17,872 nucleotides of DNA. Source: Victivallales bacterium (GTDB lineage: Bacteria; Verrucomicrobiota; Lentisphaeria; Oligosphaerales; Oligosphaeraceae). Below the pieces are notes generated by a model, which worked only from the letters and a program-made list of their open reading frames with translations, was not told the DNA's origin and did not search any database. The first letter of the stretch is position 1. Every line of letters starts with the position of its first letter. The stretch is taken from the NCBI GenBank assembly GCA_017963875.1, contig JAGCTA010000313.1, forward strand, positions 1-17,872. The letters are read 5' to 3'. The translations under genes and the position numbers were made by a program. This document shows positions 1-7,923 of this stretch, piece by piece.

Positions 1-558
1 ATTGCGTTGCTGAAGTACGAGGACGGCACGAAGGCATACATCCTCTGCCCAGTCGGTCTGAAGCAGGGTGACAAGGTCAGCAGCGGCGAAAAGGCGGAAT
101 TCCGTCCAGGCAATGCGCTGCCTCTGAAGGACATTCCCGAAGGCTTGAATGTTCATTGCGTCGAACTGGTACCAGGTCGTGGCGCGTCGATAGCCCGTGC
201 GGCTGGCCAGTATGCGATAGTCCGTTCCAAGGAAGGGGACTATGTTCAAGTGAAGTTGCCCAGCGGCGAAGTCCGTCTGATTCATGGCAATTGCCGTGCG
301 ACGATTGGTCAGGTCGGCAATCTGGAGCACAACGGCATCAGCCTGGGCAAAGCAGGTAAAAAGCGCTATCTTGGCAGACGTCCGCATGTTCGTGGTGTTG
401 CCCAGAACCCAGTTGACCATCCGATGGGTGGTGGTGAAGGTCGTACAAGCGGTGGTGGCCAGGCCAAGTCACCGTGGGGGCAGTTGGCGAAGGGTTATCG
501 TACCCGCAAGCACAAGAAAGCGTCTGATAAGTTCATCATTCAGCGGAGGAAGAAGTAA
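1..558 (+). CDS. rplB: 50S ribosomal protein L2, C-terminal part (5' end outside window)
   Basis: Large-subunit ribosomal protein L2, which binds 23S rRNA near the peptidyl-transferase centre. The frame is open from base 1 (I-A-L-L-K-Y...), so the gene begins upstream of the window; 185 codons are visible of a protein usually about 275 residues long. Family signatures are present: the [19 protein letters not shown] stretch, [24 protein letters not shown] and the [11 protein letters not shown] loop, with the conserved functional histidine at visible codon 140. The C-terminus is lysine/arginine-rich, as is usual. The stop TAA shares one base with the rpsS start (TAATG), so the two are translationally coupled. 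Identification is close to certain. Confidence 0.98.
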   Translation: MALLKYEDGTKAYILCPVGLKQGDKVSSGEKAEFRPGNALPLKDIPEGLNVHCVELVPGRGASIARAAGQYAIVRSKEGDYVQVKLPSGEVRLIHGNCRATIGQVGNLEHNGISLGKAGKKRYLGRRPHVRGVAQNPVDHPMGGGEGRTSGGGQAKSPWGQLAKGYRTRKHKKASDKFIIQRRKK

Positions 559-830
559 TGGGCGCACGTTCAATCAAAAAAGGACCGTTTGTTGACGGTC
601 ATCTGAAGGATAAAGTTGACAAACTCAACGAAGCGGGCAAGAAGGAAGTCGTCAAGACGTGGTCACGTCGTTCGATGATCATGCCTGAATTCGTTGGTCA
701 TACATTCGCTGTTCACAACGGCAAGCAGTTCGTGAACGTGTTTGTGACGGAAAACATGGTTGGCCATCGCCTTGGCGAATTCTCCGCCACCCGTATCTTC
801 CGTGGTCACGGTGCTATCAGTGGTAAGTAA
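558..830 (+). CDS. rpsS: 30S ribosomal protein S19
   Basis: Small-subunit head protein S19, which with S13 contacts the 16S rRNA 3' major domain. It has 90 residues, the normal family length. It begins [14 protein letters not shown] and contains the conserved [26 protein letters not shown] and [12 protein letters not shown] stretches. The GGAGGA ribosome-binding site (545-550) lies inside the last codons of rplB, and the ATG overlaps the rplB stop by one base. In most bacteria rplV, rpsC and rplP follow within a few bases; here the gene is followed by a strong hairpin and then an unrelated glycosidase gene, so it appears to be the last gene of its transcription unit. Confidence 0.98.
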   Translation: MGARSIKKGPFVDGHLKDKVDKLNEAGKKEVVKTWSRRSMIMPEFVGHTFAVHNGKQFVNVFVTENMVGHRLGEFSATRIFRGHGAISGK

Positions 831-862
831 CATTTCCGCCTGATTGGCCCGTTGTCAAATCC

Positions 863-898
863 AAGCCCCTGGAGGTTCGTGTGAACTTTCAGGGGCTT
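863..898 (+). terminator. Probable intrinsic terminator after rpsS
   Basis: Nearly perfect hairpin: AAGCCCCTG (863-871) pairs with CAGGGGCTT (890-898), and the stem continues inward through 872-878/883-889 with two G-T wobbles to a four-base loop (GTGT, 879-882), about 16 pairs in all. The downstream T run is short and interrupted (TTTGTTGG), so it is not a textbook U-tract, but stem strength and position 32 bases after the rpsS stop support termination. It is the main evidence that the ribosomal operon ends here. Confidence 0.75.
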
Positions 899-943
899 TG
901 TTGGTATTATGGATCGATGGTTTGTTGAGAAGAGAGTCTGAAA

Positions 944-2692
944 ATGAACTATCAAACGCCGTTTCATGTTGAATCTGGAATAATCTACGATGCCGCAGGC
1001 GAGGTGGTTCGTCTGTTCGGCGTGAACTATTATGCTCCGTTCAACCACAACTACTATAACATCGCGGAGTTGGGGAAGAGCCATTTCAAGGCTGTGGATG
1101 AAGACTTCAGGCATTTCAGGGAGATGGGCGTCCGATTCATCCGAATTCATCTGTATGACCGTGAGATAACGGATGCGGAGGGGAATCTTGTCGAAAACGG
1201 CAATCTGGACGTGCTGGACTACGTGCTAAAGAAGGCTGAAGACAAAGGCATATATTTGATGTTGACGCCGATTGTCTGGTGGAATACGGTCAGCACGCAA
1301 CTGGCTGTCGAGCAGGATTATGCCTACTGGCATTGCGGTTCCCATGAGGATTTCGGTTTTTCCAATTTCTACAGCAAGGACAGTCTGATATGGAATAGCG
1401 AAGCACTGGAGTGCCAGAAACGCTATTTCCGTGCGCTTTTCAATCATCGCAGCCGCTGGACGGAAAAGAGGCTTTGTGAGCATAGCAGCATTGTCGCAAT
1501 CGAGCCGTTCAACGAACCTGATTATGTGGCCCCCTGGCTTGTCGATACGGATACGACGCCTGACGGCATGGGGTACAGAGTCTTTTCGCAGGGAAAGTTG
1601 CGCAAGCAACTTAAGGAACTGTTCCATACGTTTGAAGCGGAACACACGGAAATCACTGACAGGACCAAGTTGTTTGAAGTCTTCAACTTCCAGAACTTGA
1701 GCCGTTATCTCTCAGAGTTGATGGCCATTGTGGATGACTATTTTGGCGAACGTGTACTGAAAACAAGTTTTGTCAGTTATTCGGGAACGGTCTCCATGGA
1801 AATGGACTCATTGCTGAAGAAGCACCACATCTGTGCCATTTCATTTGGAACGTATTTGAATGCATTTGGTTTTGACAGTGTGAACACAGACAATGTGAAT
1901 CATCTTCCAATGGTGGAGAGATGGCTGAATGGTGTTCGTTCCAATTGCCATTCAAATTTGGCGAAAATTGTCTATGAATTTGACGCCACAGGAACGCAGA
2001 ATGGCTATCCGTTGGCGGCGATTGCAGCCGCATACAGGGACTTCGGAGTCCAGATGGCGGCATATTTCACATATACTCCTGCGGCGGTGGCCGCATGGAA
2101 TCCAGGTTGGCTTGTGCATTATCTGAATCTTGAGCACACGCCGTCAAAGGCCGCTGGGTTTGCCGTTGCAGCAGCCATTTTCCATCGGGAAGAAGCACCT
2201 GGAATATGCATGGAACCTGAACGCTGGAGTGGCGACGGCTATGTGATTGAGCGGAACAGTGACCGAGTGGTTTATGCAGACAGCGAGTTTTTCTGCTATT
2301 CAAATGATACGGATTCCGTGCCGCCAGATTTGAACAGCCTGAAGAAGATTTTCGGGCGGGGCAAATCTTCGGTCGCGTCATGCAGCGGCAATGGCTGCTA
2401 TGTTCTGGAGAAACAGTCGGATACCCTTTGGGTGCTTCATCTGCATCCAGCGCAACGATATCTGACCGACCCGCAACGTGGACGGCAGTTCAGGCAGATG
2501 GCGAACCGCTGGATTTCCTGCCTCAAGGAACCGCCAGTCTCACAATTGATAGAGAATCGTCTTGAATTTAGTTTCTTTTTGTCTACATTACAAAAAGTTA
2601 CATCAATGTCAACGCAGATGGATTTCCCGCTGAATGATGCTCATTGCATATTTCTTCCGCCAGGGGACTATCTGCTGACTTTGGATTCATGA
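944..2692 (+). CDS. Clan GH-A glycoside hydrolase (GH5/cellulase-like), intracellular
   Basis: Predicted retaining glycosidase with a (beta/alpha)8 barrel, 582 residues. The N-terminal half carries barrel hallmarks: LFGVNYYAPF at about residues 24-33, a strand-2-like GVRFIRIHLYD, and AIEPFNEP with the usual clan GH-A acid/base glutamate at E191. A second candidate, E345 in KIVYEFDATG, sits where the nucleophile is expected. Residues after about 440 look like a beta-rich accessory domain ending GDYLLTLDS. There is no signal peptide, so it probably acts on imported oligosaccharides. A purine-rich GAGAAGAGAG (927-936) precedes the ATG at 944. It opens a plus-strand run leading into pepT, 33 bases downstream. 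The exact GH family and substrate cannot be fixed by eye; GH5-related or an unclassified GH-A family are both possible. Confidence 0.7.
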   Translation: MNYQTPFHVESGIIYDAAGEVVRLFGVNYYAPFNHNYYNIAELGKSHFKAVDEDFRHFREMGVRFIRIHLYDREITDAEGNLVENGNLDVLDYVLKKAEDKGIYLMLTPIVWWNTVSTQLAVEQDYAYWHCGSHEDFGFSNFYSKDSLIWNSEALECQKRYFRALFNHRSRWTEKRLCEHSSIVAIEPFNEPDYVAPWLVDTDTTPDGMGYRVFSQGKLRKQLKELFHTFEAEHTEITDRTKLFEVFNFQNLSRYLSELMAIVDDYFGERVLKTSFVSYSGTVSMEMDSLLKKHHICAISFGTYLNAFGFDSVNTDNVNHLPMVERWLNGVRSNCHSNLAKIVYEFDATGTQNGYPLAAIAAAYRDFGVQMAAYFTYTPAAVAAWNPGWLVHYLNLEHTPSKAAGFAVAAAIFHREEAPGICMEPERWSGDGYVIERNSDRVVYADSEFFCYSNDTDSVPPDLNSLKKIFGRGKSSVASCSGNGCYVLEKQSDTLWVLHLHPAQRYLTDPQRGRQFRQMANRWISCLKEPPVSQLIENRLEFSFFLSTLQKVTSMSTQMDFPLNDAHCIFLPPGDYLLTLDS

Positions 2693-2725
2693 AAATGACT
2701 GTCGTTACCACAAATAGGACAACCC

Positions 2726-3937
2726 ATGAACAATCTTCTCAAGCGTTTTCTCAAATATGTTTCATTCGACACGCAGTCTGATGACAAATCCAAGACCCAT
2801 CCGTCCACGGAGAAGCAACGGAAACTGGCGGAATATCTTGCGGATGAGTTGAAGGGGCTGGGCATCAATGATGTTGTCGTTTCAGAGACGTCATACGTCT
2901 ATGCGAAAATTCCCGCGACGCCTGGGCTTGAGGAGACCGAGCCGCTGGGGCTGATTGCCCACATGGATACGGCGTTGGAAGTCTCTGGTGCGAATATCCA
3001 CCCGCAGGTCATTGAAAACTGGGACGGAAAAACAATTAGTCTTGGTTCTTCAGGTGCTGTGCTTCAGCCTTCGGATGCCTATCAGTCAAAGACTATCGTG
3101 ACGACGGATGGAACAACGCTGCTTGGTGCGGACGACAAGGCTGGCATCGCCATCATTGTCACGGCTGTTTCAAGACTACTTGAGTCGGATATTCCCCACG
3201 GTCCTGTCTGTCTGGCATTTACTTCAGATGAGGAAATTGGTGAAGGGGCGGACAATTTTGACCCTGCGGTGTTTGGAGCACGCTTTGCTTTTACGCTTGA
3301 CGGTGGAGATGTCAATCTCTTGGAGACGGAGAATTTCAATGCGGCATCTGCGGATGTCTCTATTCATGGAAAAGTATTTCATCCAGGTGGTGCCTATCAC
3401 CGAATGGTTAATGCGCTTTCATTGTCAATGGAGTTCTGCAGGGCATTGCCGCCCGAGATGGTCCCTGAACAGACACGAGGCCGCGATGGCTTTTTCTATC
3501 TGAATGACATGTCTGGCAATTCAGGCCTTGCATCCATGCATTTTCTCATTCGAGATTTTGACACGGCAGAATTTGAGCGTAAAAAACAATTGATGAAAGA
3601 CATTGCCTGTAGAATGAACGGGACATACGGTGATGGCACTGTCGTAGTGACTCTCAAAGAGCAATATCAGAACATGAAACGCCATTTGGACAACTATCCT
3701 CAAATTGCGGAGGCCGCAAGAAGAGCCATCGCGTCCATCGGTCTTGTGCCAAAGGATTCCCTTATTCGTGGCGGAACGGATGGTGCCCATCTTGCTGAAA
3801 AGGGTGTTTTCTGTCCAAATCTTGGCGATGGTTGCCATAATGCCCACGGTATTTACGAATATGCTGTTTTGGAGGAAATGGAACAGGGAGTCCAGATTGT
3901 CCTAGCCCTAATTGCTGAATTTGTGAACATGCGCTGA
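2726..3937 (+). CDS. pepT: Peptidase T (tripeptide aminopeptidase, M20B)
   Basis: Cytoplasmic zinc aminopeptidase that removes the N-terminal residue from tripeptides. It has 403 residues, close to the usual 405-410. The M20B metal site is complete: H79 and D81 in LIAHMDTA, bridging D136 in LLGADDKAG, catalytic E169 and metal-binding E170 in TSDEEIGEG, D192 in TLDGGD, and H374 in HNAHG near the end. The dimerisation/lid domain lies between about residues 205 and 310. The start ATG at 2726 has a weak AGGA (2716-2719) upstream. It follows the glycosidase by 33 bases and precedes the transporter by 58, so it may share their transcript. Identification is strong; assignment as PepT rather than another M20 peptidase rests on the overall pattern and length. 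Confidence 0.9.
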   Translation: MNNLLKRFLKYVSFDTQSDDKSKTHPSTEKQRKLAEYLADELKGLGINDVVVSETSYVYAKIPATPGLEETEPLGLIAHMDTALEVSGANIHPQVIENWDGKTISLGSSGAVLQPSDAYQSKTIVTTDGTTLLGADDKAGIAIIVTAVSRLLESDIPHGPVCLAFTSDEEIGEGADNFDPAVFGARFAFTLDGGDVNLLETENFNAASADVSIHGKVFHPGGAYHRMVNALSLSMEFCRALPPEMVPEQTRGRDGFFYLNDMSGNSGLASMHFLIRDFDTAEFERKKQLMKDIACRMNGTYGDGTVVVTLKEQYQNMKRHLDNYPQIAEAARRAIASIGLVPKDSLIRGGTDGAHLAEKGVFCPNLGDGCHNAHGIYEYAVLEEMEQGVQIVLALIAEFVNMR

Positions 3938-3995
3938 GGAAGAAGCGTTCCTTTAGACGCAAATTCGCAGTAGTACGAAATATTGTGGTTTTCCC

Positions 3996-5165
3996 ATGAC
4001 CGCCTATCAGACAAAACATCGCATTGCAGCATCATCGCTGTTTTTTATTCAGGGATTTATTGTGACCAGTTGGGCCAGTCGTCTTCCCGACATCCAGTCA
4101 AATCTGACACTGTCAGACGGAATGCTTGGACTACTTCTTCTGGCACCCCCTGCAGGCCAGTTGGCTGCAATGTCGTTGTCAGGCCATCTTGTCAGGCGTT
4201 TTGGAAGTTGTAGGATTGCACGAATCGCCGCATTGTTGCTGCCTTGCTGGTTGCCTGTGCTTGGGATGGTTTCCACAAGTCAGGCGCTTGCTGTTCTGCT
4301 GTTCATCTTGGGCATGGCGACCAATCTTTCCAATATTGCGGCAAATACCCAAGGCGTGAGCGTCGAACAGATATATGGAAAAAGCATCATGTCTTTTTTT
4401 CACGGGATATGGAGCCTTGGCGGAGCCAGCGCCATCCTGCTGAGTACTTTGTGCGTCTTTCTTGGTGTTTCACCTTTGGGGAATTTCCTCTGTGCGACAG
4501 CCCTGTCGGTTCTCATCTACCTTCCGAATTTCAGAAATCTGCTTCGGCAAGATTACCATGTTCAGCGTGAAGAGCAGGACAAGGTATCAGTTTTGAACTT
4601 GTTAAAGGATTCCTATCTATGGATACTTGGACTCATCTCGCTTGGATGCATGGGATGCGAAGGCGTCATGAACAACTGGACATCCATCTATTTCCAGAAA
4701 TACATCATCGACAAGGGACAATTTGTGCGTGTAGGGTTCCTTGCGTACATGGTTGCGATTACTCTCTGTAGGTTCACAGCAGATCTCTTTGTCAGGAAGT
4801 GGGGCGCGAAGTCTCTGATTGGTTCGGCTGGATGCCTGATTATGGCAGGCATCGTGCTAATGACCAGTTCCACCTGCCTTGTGCTTGCGACCCTTGGCTG
4901 CGCACTTGTCGGCCTGGGAACTTCCGCTGTTGTTCCAGTCTGCTTTGGCTTGGCTGGGAAAAACGGTCATGTACCTGTGGCGACGGCAATCACCATGGTG
5001 GCGACCATCAGTTTTCTCGGTTTTCTTCTCATGCCCGCCGTGGTTGGGGGTGTCTCCGAATGGTTTGGGCTGAGAATAGCATTGGTCGGGGCAGGGGTGT
5101 TTTCATTTTTGTTGATTCAGTTGATTCATTTCACAAACGGCAAGCAAAAGGAAAAACAGCAATGA
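3996..5165 (+). CDS. MFS transporter, MosC/YbjJ-like
   Basis: Inner-membrane major facilitator with 389 residues and about 12 hydrophobic spans. Recognisable features are the first span followed by WASRLPDIQ, the AGQLAAMSLSGHLVRRFG loop (a variant of the MFS loop 2-3 motif) and the ANTQGVSVEQIYGKSIMSFFHGIWSLGG stretch typical of the MosC/YbjJ subgroup. The substrate is unknown; sugar or sugar-derivative transport is an inference from the neighbouring glycosidase, fucosidase and oxidoreductase genes. The ATG at 3996 has no Shine-Dalgarno match. The stop TGA overlaps the ATG of the oxidoreductase (ATGA at 5162-5165), which points to coupled translation and joint function. Confidence 0.85.
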   Translation: MTAYQTKHRIAASSLFFIQGFIVTSWASRLPDIQSNLTLSDGMLGLLLLAPPAGQLAAMSLSGHLVRRFGSCRIARIAALLLPCWLPVLGMVSTSQALAVLLFILGMATNLSNIAANTQGVSVEQIYGKSIMSFFHGIWSLGGASAILLSTLCVFLGVSPLGNFLCATALSVLIYLPNFRNLLRQDYHVQREEQDKVSVLNLLKDSYLWILGLISLGCMGCEGVMNNWTSIYFQKYIIDKGQFVRVGFLAYMVAITLCRFTADLFVRKWGAKSLIGSAGCLIMAGIVLMTSSTCLVLATLGCALVGLGTSAVVPVCFGLAGKNGHVPVATAITMVATISFLGFLLMPAVVGGVSEWFGLRIALVGAGVFSFLLIQLIHFTNGKQKEKQQ

Positions 5166-6535
5166 ACACGTATTCATTCAAGCGCGAGATTCCAGTTGAG
5201 GACGGTTATGATGTCGTTGTCGCGGGTGGCGGTCCTGGCGGCTGCGCAGCCGCACTGAGCGCGGCGCGGTCTGGTGCACGCGTACTGCTTTTGGAAGCGC
5301 TTGGATGCCTTGGTGGCATGGGCACGTCAGGGCTGGTTCTGCAATGGGCTCCTTTCCTTTTTTGCGGAAAGCGCGTGATTGGCGGCATTCCACTTGAAAT
5401 CTATCAGATATTGGAGGAACGTGGATTTGCATTCCAGCCTGGTCCCAATCCTGCTCCAATCGCGAACTCGGTTTCAATTCATCCAGAGGGGCTGAAACTG
5501 GTTCTTGATGAATTGCTGGCAAAGGAAAACGTGGAGGTTCGCTTCTTCACTCAGGCCGTGGATGTCGATAGGGATCCTGAACGCTTTTTCATGAACGGCA
5601 TCATCATCCGCAATATCGAAGGCTTCCGCTATATCAAGGCAAAGACATTCATCGATGCCACAGGAGACGCTTCCTTAGTCAAGCAATGCGGTGCAGAATG
5701 CTTTGAGCCAGACGTCGCGATGGCACCGACATTATGCGCCGTCGTCGATGGCGTTGACTGGAGAACGATGCAACTTGAGGGCTGTGGACTTATCAGCGGC
5801 CAGCAGAAGGTCGTGGACAAAGCGGTGGAGGACGGCTTTTTCTCCCAGCCAGACCGCCATGTACCAGGCATCTTCCGCTCCTTCGGGCATCTTGGAGCCA
5901 TGAATGCGGGACATGTCTTCCATTTGAACTCACTGAACTGCCGAAGCCTTTCTGACGGAATGGCCAAGGGGCGTCTTCAGGTTCAGGAATACATGCGTTT
6001 CTTCAAGACGTATTTCAAGGAGTTTTCAGACATCAGCCTGGTCTATACGGCGACCCTCATGGGAGTCCGCGATTCGCGTCGCATCAAAGGAGAATACTGG
6101 CTTACGGTTGATGACTATCATGCAAAAAAGCATTTCCCCGACCAGATTGCGACCAATTCGCAGAGAATCGATTATCATGTGCGTGACGCATCGTCTGAAG
6201 AATACAAGCGGTTCAGCAGCGTCTGGTTTGCTGGAAATCCATTCCAGGCTGGCGAATACTATGGCGTTCCATACGGCACGCTGGTACCGAAGGGCGCGCA
6301 GAACCTCTGGGTCGCGGGACGCACGCTTTCCTGCGACACATACGTCTATGCGTCAATGCGCGGGCAACTCCTCTGCATGCTCTATGGCCAGGCGGCGGGA
6401 ACTGCCGCAGCGCAGGCCATCGCAACGGGGCAGACAGCGAATACCATCAATACCAGAACGCTGATTGAATCATTGCGCAAGCAGAACTGCATCCTGCCTC
6501 AGGAGGAACTGTCAGACGAGATGACCAGAGGATGA
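5162..6535 (+). CDS. FAD-dependent oxidoreductase (FAD_oxidored family)
   Basis: Flavoprotein of unknown substrate, 457 residues. The N-terminal Rossmann fold is clear: VVVAGGGPGGCAAALSAARS with the glycine motif at residues 22-27 and a terminal acid in VLLLE, followed by the family's GCLGGMGTSGL. C-terminal family signatures are DSRRIKGEY (304-312), YGVPYGTLVPKG (from 367), VAGRTLS and GQAAGTAAAQA (from 409). The reading frame stays open upstream to 4799, but that part runs inside the transporter gene. The ATG at 5162, overlapping the transporter stop as ATGA, gives a protein starting just before the flavin fold and is the likely start. Members of this family often sit beside glycan-degradation genes in PVC bacteria, where sugar oxidation has been proposed; that role is inferred here. 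Confidence 0.88.
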   Translation: MNTYSFKREIPVEDGYDVVVAGGGPGGCAAALSAARSGARVLLLEALGCLGGMGTSGLVLQWAPFLFCGKRVIGGIPLEIYQILEERGFAFQPGPNPAPIANSVSIHPEGLKLVLDELLAKENVEVRFFTQAVDVDRDPERFFMNGIIIRNIEGFRYIKAKTFIDATGDASLVKQCGAECFEPDVAMAPTLCAVVDGVDWRTMQLEGCGLISGQQKVVDKAVEDGFFSQPDRHVPGIFRSFGHLGAMNAGHVFHLNSLNCRSLSDGMAKGRLQVQEYMRFFKTYFKEFSDISLVYTATLMGVRDSRRIKGEYWLTVDDYHAKKHFPDQIATNSQRIDYHVRDASSEEYKRFSSVWFAGNPFQAGEYYGVPYGTLVPKGAQNLWVAGRTLSCDTYVYASMRGQLLCMLYGQAAGTAAAQAIATGQTANTINTRTLIESLRKQNCILPQEELSDEMTRG

Positions 6536-6552
6536 TGCGGTAATTCTTTATT

Positions 6553-6581
6553 TTGTCATTAACGTTGTATTTGTCTAATTT
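6553..6581 (+). promoter_or_regulatory. Candidate sigma70-type promoter for the fucosidase gene
   Basis: TTGTCA (6553-6558) and TAATTT (6576-6581) are separated by 17 bases. The match is moderate (four or five of six per box). It sits in the 166-base gap between the oxidoreductase and the fucosidase, directly upstream of a dyad, which suggests that the fucosidase is transcribed separately or additionally. Confidence 0.4.
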
Positions 6582-6589
6582 CCATTTAC

Positions 6590-6612
6590 AGTATGAATCG
6601 TAATTTCATACT
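6590..6612. promoter_or_regulatory. Dyad AGTATGAA-N7-TTCATACT, operator candidate
   Basis: Perfect 8-base inverted repeat (6590-6597 and 6605-6612) around a 7-base centre. It begins about nine bases after the predicted -10 box, so it would cover the transcription start, a usual place for a repressor operator. No regulator gene is present in the window. A small RNA hairpin in the leader is the alternative reading. Confidence 0.45.
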
Positions 6613-6701
6613 CTCCTCTACAGGGAAACGATCTTGATAGGTGAACCTGCCCATTGGGGGAATAGAGCGTTTGGAAAAGAATCATATACTAGGAAAAAGC
6701 A

Positions 6702-7715
6702 ATGAATCAACTTGAGTATCAGCAGAAGCATGAAGCAGCGTGCCAATGGTTCGCGAATGCAAAATTTGGCTTGATGGTTCACTGGGGGCTTTATTGTCTG
6801 CCAGCAGGGGAATGGAAAGGGCGCAGGATGCCGTATATAGGCGAATGGGCTCAGTCGTACTTCCGCATACCAAACGACGAGTACCATCGTTTGACGAATG
6901 TTTTCAACCCCATGTTGTTCAATGCTGACGAATGGGTGCAGATTGCACGCGATGCAGGGATGAACTATATCGTCGTCACATCCAAGCACCATGAAGGCTT
7001 TGCGATGTACCATTCGGCGAACAGCAAGTTCAACATTGTCGATGCGACGCCTTTCAAGCGCGATGTCATTGGCGAACTAGCCGAGGCCTGCCGCAACCAT
7101 GGCATGAAACTTGGACTGTATTATTCGCAGGAAATTGACTGGAGTGAGCCAAATGGCGGCGGCTATCTGCGTGGACACACATGGGGACACGGCAGCGCCT
7201 CATGGACCAATGACTGGGATTTCCCCGACAATGCCCATAAAAACTATACTCAGTGTTTTGAAAGCAAAATCGTTCCCCAAGTGCAGGAAATCCTGACGAA
7301 CTATGGAGACCTTTGCCTTATTTGGTTTGACACGCCTCACAGCATCTCACCAGAACAAAGTCGCATGCTTGCCGACATGGTGCATCATTATCAGCCTGGC
7401 TGTCTTATCAACTCGCGCATTGGCAATAACATGGGCGATTATCGCTCCATGGGTGACAATGAAATCCCAGAGGACAGCAAGGAAGGAGGGCTGTTCGAGT
7501 CGGCCTGCACTTTGAATGACACATGGGGGTACAAGAGTTTTGACAACAATTGGAAGAGCCCTGAACGGGTCATTGAAATCAAGCATCATCTGAACAACCG
7601 TCATTTGAACTACTTGCTTAATGTCGGTCCAGATTATTTAGGACGCATTCCCGCTCCCGCCGTGGAGATTCTTCGAAAGGTCGGCGAAGCGGAAAAGAAT
7701 GTCCCGAACGCCTGA
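6702..7715 (+). CDS. Alpha-L-fucosidase (GH29), catalytic domain only
   Basis: Predicted retaining alpha-L-fucosidase releasing L-fucose from glycans, 337 residues. GH29 marks: WFANAKFGLMVHWGLYC at the N-terminus, the PNDEYHRLTNVFNP region, YIVVTSKHHEGFAMYHS (the conserved HHEGF), the WTNDWDFPDN segment, the nucleophile Asp210 in IWFDTP, and a late NDTWGYKSFDNNWKS followed by LLNVGPD. Most GH29 enzymes carry an extra C-terminal beta-sandwich and a secretion signal (about 440 or more residues); this one has neither, so it is a compact and probably cytoplasmic enzyme. AGGA (6691-6694) sits seven bases before the ATG. It lies downstream of the transporter and oxidoreductase, behind a probable promoter and dyad. 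The family call is strong; linkage preference and true substrate are not deducible. Confidence 0.88.
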   Translation: MNQLEYQQKHEAACQWFANAKFGLMVHWGLYCLPAGEWKGRRMPYIGEWAQSYFRIPNDEYHRLTNVFNPMLFNADEWVQIARDAGMNYIVVTSKHHEGFAMYHSANSKFNIVDATPFKRDVIGELAEACRNHGMKLGLYYSQEIDWSEPNGGGYLRGHTWGHGSASWTNDWDFPDNAHKNYTQCFESKIVPQVQEILTNYGDLCLIWFDTPHSISPEQSRMLADMVHHYQPGCLINSRIGNNMGDYRSMGDNEIPEDSKEGGLFESACTLNDTWGYKSFDNNWKSPERVIEIKHHLNNRHLNYLLNVGPDYLGRIPAPAVEILRKVGEAEKNVPNA

Positions 7716-7754
7716 TTCATCTGTCTCCGTTTAGATGTTATTCCCCAATGAGGG

Positions 7755-7828
7755 TAGGTTCGAGCTCTTCGAGGTCGTTATCTTGTAGAGGATTTCGTCC
7801 CCCAGGTTTCGCTTCGCTCAACCTGGGG
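7755..7828. repeat. Two-hairpin module, copy A
   Basis: Hairpin one is CGAGCTC-TTC-GAGGTCG (7761-7777, one mismatched pair). After a spacer comes hairpin two at 7800-7828, CCCCAGGTT paired with AACCTGGGG around the 11-base loop TCGCTTCGCTC. Copy A matches copy B in order and spacing, and its second hairpin is identical base for base. Its first hairpin is the more degenerate of the two. Confidence 0.7.
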
Positions 7829-7840
7829 TTACTGATATTT

Positions 7841-7855
7841 GACCCCTTCGGGGTC
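7841..7855. repeat. Short hairpin GACCCC-TTC-GGGGTC
   Basis: Perfect six-pair stem with a three-base loop, lying between the two module copies inside the outer inverted repeat. No T run follows, so it is not by itself a convincing terminator. Confidence 0.55.
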
Positions 7856-7923
7856 ATAGCAGAGCCGCCATGGTTTTGGTGCAATTACTTACCCTCATGG
7901 GGAATAAATTCTCCCCAAAAGGA

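Larger units (their letters stand above)
7738..7907. repeat. Outer inverted repeat enclosing the first hairpin module
   Basis: TTATTCCCCAATGAGGGTA (7738-7756) is complementary to TACCCTCATGGGGAATAA (7890-7907) apart from one bulged base. The arms enclose the first two-hairpin module and the GACCCC hairpin, so the segment between them could fold as a cruciform or a branched RNA. The right arm can alternatively form a local hairpin (GGGGA with TCCCC at 7912-7916). Confidence 0.65.

Noticed and set aside
899..943. TATTAT (905-910) as a promoter -10 box for the glycosidase gene
   Set aside because: No acceptable -35 box lies 15-19 bases upstream; that region is the terminator stem.
4799..5161. 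Upstream extension of the FAD oxidoreductase frame by 121 codons
   Set aside because: It lies inside the transporter gene in another frame and shows no domain. The ATG at 5162 fits the flavin fold and the ATGA overlap.
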